Origin: Cordia subcordata
Taxonomy: Eukaryota > Streptophyta > Magnoliopsida > Boraginales > Cordiaceae
Direction: 5' to 3'
Length of the DNA: 64,000 bases
Assembly: GCA_028554755.1 (NCBI GenBank)
Contig: JAPTOF010000001.1
Span: forward strand, 3,454,501 to 3,518,500
Numbering within the stretch: position 1 is the stretch's first letter; every line of letters begins with the position of its first letter. A program made the position numbers and the translations under genes. Positions 61,155 to 64,000 of this stretch are shown here, one piece after another. The notes under the pieces were generated by a model. The model saw only the letters and a list, made by a program, of their open reading frames with translations. It ran no database searches and was not told the origin of the DNA.

Positions 61155-63675
61155 TTTTCCTGGTATTTGGCGTGTACAAGATGTACCTGCATATATAAAT
61201 CTTAGAGCAAGATTTGTTTGTTTGTTTGACACGTTTTGGCTTCTGTTTCCCCTGTTGCCTTTGTTGTTTTTTTTGTTTCCCCTTCAAATAGATAAAAATC
61301 TTTTTGTTCGAGCGTGGTTGGAACTTCTGGATTGAATTTTCGGTTTTCATTTTTAATTTTCTTCCCCGTCTTTGGTCTATTGCGTTCTGAACCATTTAAT
61401 CTGCAAAATACCTTCATTAGACCTCTGTGATGAAGTTATCTCAAATTGACCTCCCTAGAGTAGAGAGATTCATTTTATGATTGTGCAAACAACCAACAAT
61501 GGAAACCGGGCCAAGACATAAATGTGAAAATACTTTGGTTTTTGGTTTTAAATTTGAACTTATTTCAATCTAAATTAAATTAGTTGGTCTTTTTGGAATT
61601 AACAAATTGTTTTTTGGCTATAAAAAATAATTAAACCAAACCAACATCTTTAAAATTGGTTTGGTTTTAATTGTTTAAAAAATAATTTTATCAAAAAATT
61701 CAGAAAAAGGAAAGTATAAATCTACCCAATAATTTCAAGGGAAAAAAACATTAGATGAGTAGATTAATTTTGATTTATTATTCATATTATAAGTTTAATT
61801 AATATACAGATAACACTACGGGTGAACATGACTTGTTCAAATTTCACTCATATATATAAATTATGAATAAATATCGTTGGATTTTGTTTAATTTGTTTGG
61901 TTTTACCAATTTATGTTCACCCTCAATAAGAAGTGATGAAACTTGAAACATCCTAGTTTGGCCGTGTAGTCGTGACGTGTTATTGTTTAATCAGGCAATC
62001 CCTCAAGTTTATGCCATAAATGAACTTGGACATGATGATCTTTCTTTAATATAAATGATTGATTGTTTTTGTGCCAAACACAAAAAAAAAAAAAAGAAGA
62101 AAAAAACTATTTGAGTCATAAGTAATAGAAAGATGGGTTGAGTTCGTTATTTAAATGGTTAAGAATTAAGTGGTTAGTTTGAAATAAAATCAACTAGCTT
62201 AGTTTGGTCTTAAATAGGTCTGTAAACTAAATTGAACCAAACAAACCAAACCAGATTATATTCATTCATAATCTTATGTGTGTATTAATTAAATTAATGG
62301 GTATTATATTCACCCCTAATTTTATGTATATATTAATTAATCATATAATATGGATGGTTGACCATAATTGATTTATTGGTTAATATTTTTTTCCTTAAAA
62401 TTATTGGGTAAAATTTTTATTTTCTTTGCTTTTCTGAAACTTTGGATAAAATTTATTTATTTATTTCCATAAAAATCAGAACAGAAACAAATCAAACCAA
62501 CTTTAAAGATGTGGGTTTAGTTTGATTATTTTATGTGATTAAAAATCAATTGGTTAATTTCTAATGAAACTAACTCATTGATTTAATTTAAATAGGTCCA
62601 GAACTAAACCTAATCATGTTCATCCTAACGAGCACTTGAATTATGTATAACTATTCCCTATTAATAAGTTGGTTCCACAGAGTTTGTTTGTTCAATTTCT
62701 TCTCGTTCTTTGTCTTGGGCAAGCTTGGGTGAATTCAAGTTCATGGCATCAAGAAAAGCAAAAAGAACTCCAACAAAGAGTAAGCTTAGGCTGGTACGGA
62801 AAGCTCTACAGAGTATGGATCAAATCTGGGAAACTTTTAACAAGAACTATGTTTAATCTCCAATCAGCAACCCCGTGGTTTAGTAAACCAACGAACTAAA
62901 TAACAAACAATAACTGTTTGAATCATGAGAATATGATGAAGATGCTGCACAAACAAACATAAACTGAAGATCAATTGTTTACCGGGAGGCACAGATGCAG
63001 AGAAGAACCAGAAGCCACAAATATGGAGGCCGAAAATGTGCAATTACCCAACAAATATGCTTTGAGTTTCACACAGCATTTGTATATCCAGTGTGTTTAC
63101 AATAAGAGTAGAGCAAAGAGTATTTCCTCTCTTCACCCTTAACTAACTAAACTTCGGTGTCTCTGCCTGTCTATTAATGTGAAAATCTTTATCAAAGAGG
63201 TAACATCACTGTCTCCAGATGAGGGTGAAATTAGTATTTAGCAAAACAGAAGTCAAAAATCAACATCAACATCCACTTAAAATTTGGACCTCAGGGCCAG
63301 TATGGTCAATCCTGCAGTGATGCATATATTCCGGAGGACGACAGATTGACTCGACCAACTACACATGCATGATGCACCAAGATGAACTCTTATCAGAAGT
63401 AAATAATAAGAAAAGAAAATCGATGTATATCTTTATGAATGATAAAGCAACCATCCAACTCGATCACAATCTCCAGTTGTCGCAGAACATTTACCTGTTA
63501 TGGCACCTTTAATGTAATACAAAAATGAGGTACTAGGTTTTAATTATTTTAGTCCCTACTTGGTCACACATTCAGATATGACGTCTCCAATAAGGGAAGA
63601 TACAGATAGATATGAAAGCTGCTATCATAGCTTCAAATATGATTCAACTGCAGACGGAAAAAACTCCATCCCCGC
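61155..63675. other. 3' flank of NUP98 and convergent intergenic region
   Basis: Probable NUP98 3' UTR to about 61400, then AT-rich DNA. 61530-61930 and 62200-62630 contain runs of GGTTTGGTTTT/AACCAAACC and short GTTCACCC or GGGTGAAC pieces that look like decayed transposon ends. A 37-codon frame at 62743-62856 is the only GC-richer segment and is not recognised. The end of the region is probably 3' UTR of the CAD-like gene. Confidence 0.5.
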
Positions 63676-64000
63676 TCAAGAAAGCGAGTTCGCAATATCT
63701 ATCACAAAACGGTACTTGACATCCTTCTTTATTAGCCTCTCCAGAGCCTCATTTGCATATTGAATCGGGATTTTTTCTATCTCTGGATATATTCTGTGGG
63801 AAGCACAGAAATCCAACATCTCTTGCGTCTGTTTTGTTCCACCAGTTACACTCCCAGAAATGGTTTTTGACCCTGCAAAGAGTTATTTTAGTTTTTATTT
63901 CATTGAATAAGCCTTTCTATCCAGTGCCAGAAGCAATTATACATCTTGAAAGAATAAGAAGGAATCTAGTTACCCAGATTTAGACTAGCTGGACTGAGCT
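63676..64000 (-). CDS. Cinnamyl-alcohol-dehydrogenase-like enzyme, 3' end only
   Basis: Two exons on the minus strand, cut by the window edge: the last exon 63872-63676 (stop TGA at 63678-63676) and the end of the preceding exon 63974 to at least 64000. The join gives [20 protein letters not shown], followed by [40 protein letters not shown] and IDIANSLS at the C-terminus. This is the conserved end of the zinc-dependent medium-chain dehydrogenase CAD family. These cytosolic enzymes reduce cinnamaldehydes to alcohols with NADPH in lignin or defence phenylpropanoid synthesis. The catalytic zinc and NADPH-binding parts lie outside the window, so subclass and activity cannot be judged. The [10 protein letters not shown] segment recalls the divergent CAD1 type rather than the lignin-forming CAD4/5 type. 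Confidence 0.9.

Noticed and set aside
60399..61232. 277-codon open frame on the minus strand
   Set aside because: It is the exact antisense of NUP98 exon 12, which has clear domain identity. Codon bias of the sense gene keeps the antisense frame open. No motif is present in the antisense product.
61530..62630. GGTTTGGTTTT/AACCAAACC-rich sequence with GTTCACCC-like pieces, resembling hAT MITE arms
   Set aside because: I could not find matching terminal repeats or a target duplication, so it is mentioned only as probable repeat debris.
62743..62856. 37-codon frame starting MASRKAKRTPTKSK, basic and GC-richer than its flank
   Set aside because: The frame stays open upstream without a clear start and stops quickly. 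I recognise no family. It could be a decayed gene or transposon fragment, but evidence is too thin to annotate it as a gene.
1..64000. tRNA, rRNA, known miRNA precursors and CRISPR arrays
   Set aside because: I looked by eye for tRNA B-box sequences, common conserved plant miRNA mature sequences and regularly spaced direct repeats and saw none. A tRNAscan or covariance search would be needed to exclude divergent cases.

Overview
This is nuclear DNA from a flowering plant, almost certainly a core eudicot. The evidence is the set of plant-specific families (NGATHA B3 factor, prenylated HIPP metallochaperone, WAT1/MtN21 transporter, plant-type NUP98 without a fused NUP96), short GT-AG introns, AT-rich intergenic DNA rich in (TA)n and (CT)n microsatellites, and plant non-autonomous transposons. 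I cannot name the species from the sequence.

Layout. 1-6144: AT-rich intergenic DNA leading into a CT-rich upstream/leader region. 6145-7548 (+): an intronless NGATHA-type B3 transcription factor, followed by about 11 kb without a recognisable gene. 18639-21454 (-): a three-exon HIPP-type heavy-metal-binding protein. 28544-28744 (-): a short GC-rich ORF that may be a conserved plant microprotein. 31081-34252 (-): a six-exon RING-CH (MARCH-like) membrane E3 ligase. 38284-38682 (+): a conserved plant protein of unknown function, with a possible frame break at its C-terminus. 39479-41215 (-): a six-exon WAT1-related EamA transporter. 41.4-51.0 kb: a transposon-rich block holding a small Helitron (44631-44963), a hAT-type MITE with an 8-bp target duplication (45169-45694), a second Helitron candidate (46430-47534), a palindromic MITE (47819-48050) and a complete non-autonomous LTR element with a 5-bp target duplication (48071-50975). 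51247-61154 (+): a complete 12-coding-exon NUP98 nucleoporin gene with FG repeats and the autoproteolytic domain. 63676-64000 (-): the 3' end of a cinnamyl-alcohol-dehydrogenase-like gene that runs off the window.

The genes do not form a pathway or operon; this is ordinary mixed eukaryotic gene order. The exon models of HIPP, the RING-CH protein, WAT1 and NUP98 were built by hand from splice signals. Each closes in frame with intact domain motifs, so I regard them as functional genes. I saw no previously undescribed multi-gene system. The most useful observations are the intact or near-intact mobile elements with their target duplications, a MITE family placed in introns, the C-terminal frame break at 38.68 kb, the unusual NUP98 tail and tandem splice acceptors, a strong G-quadruplex/i-motif tract at 36.6 kb, and the microprotein candidate.
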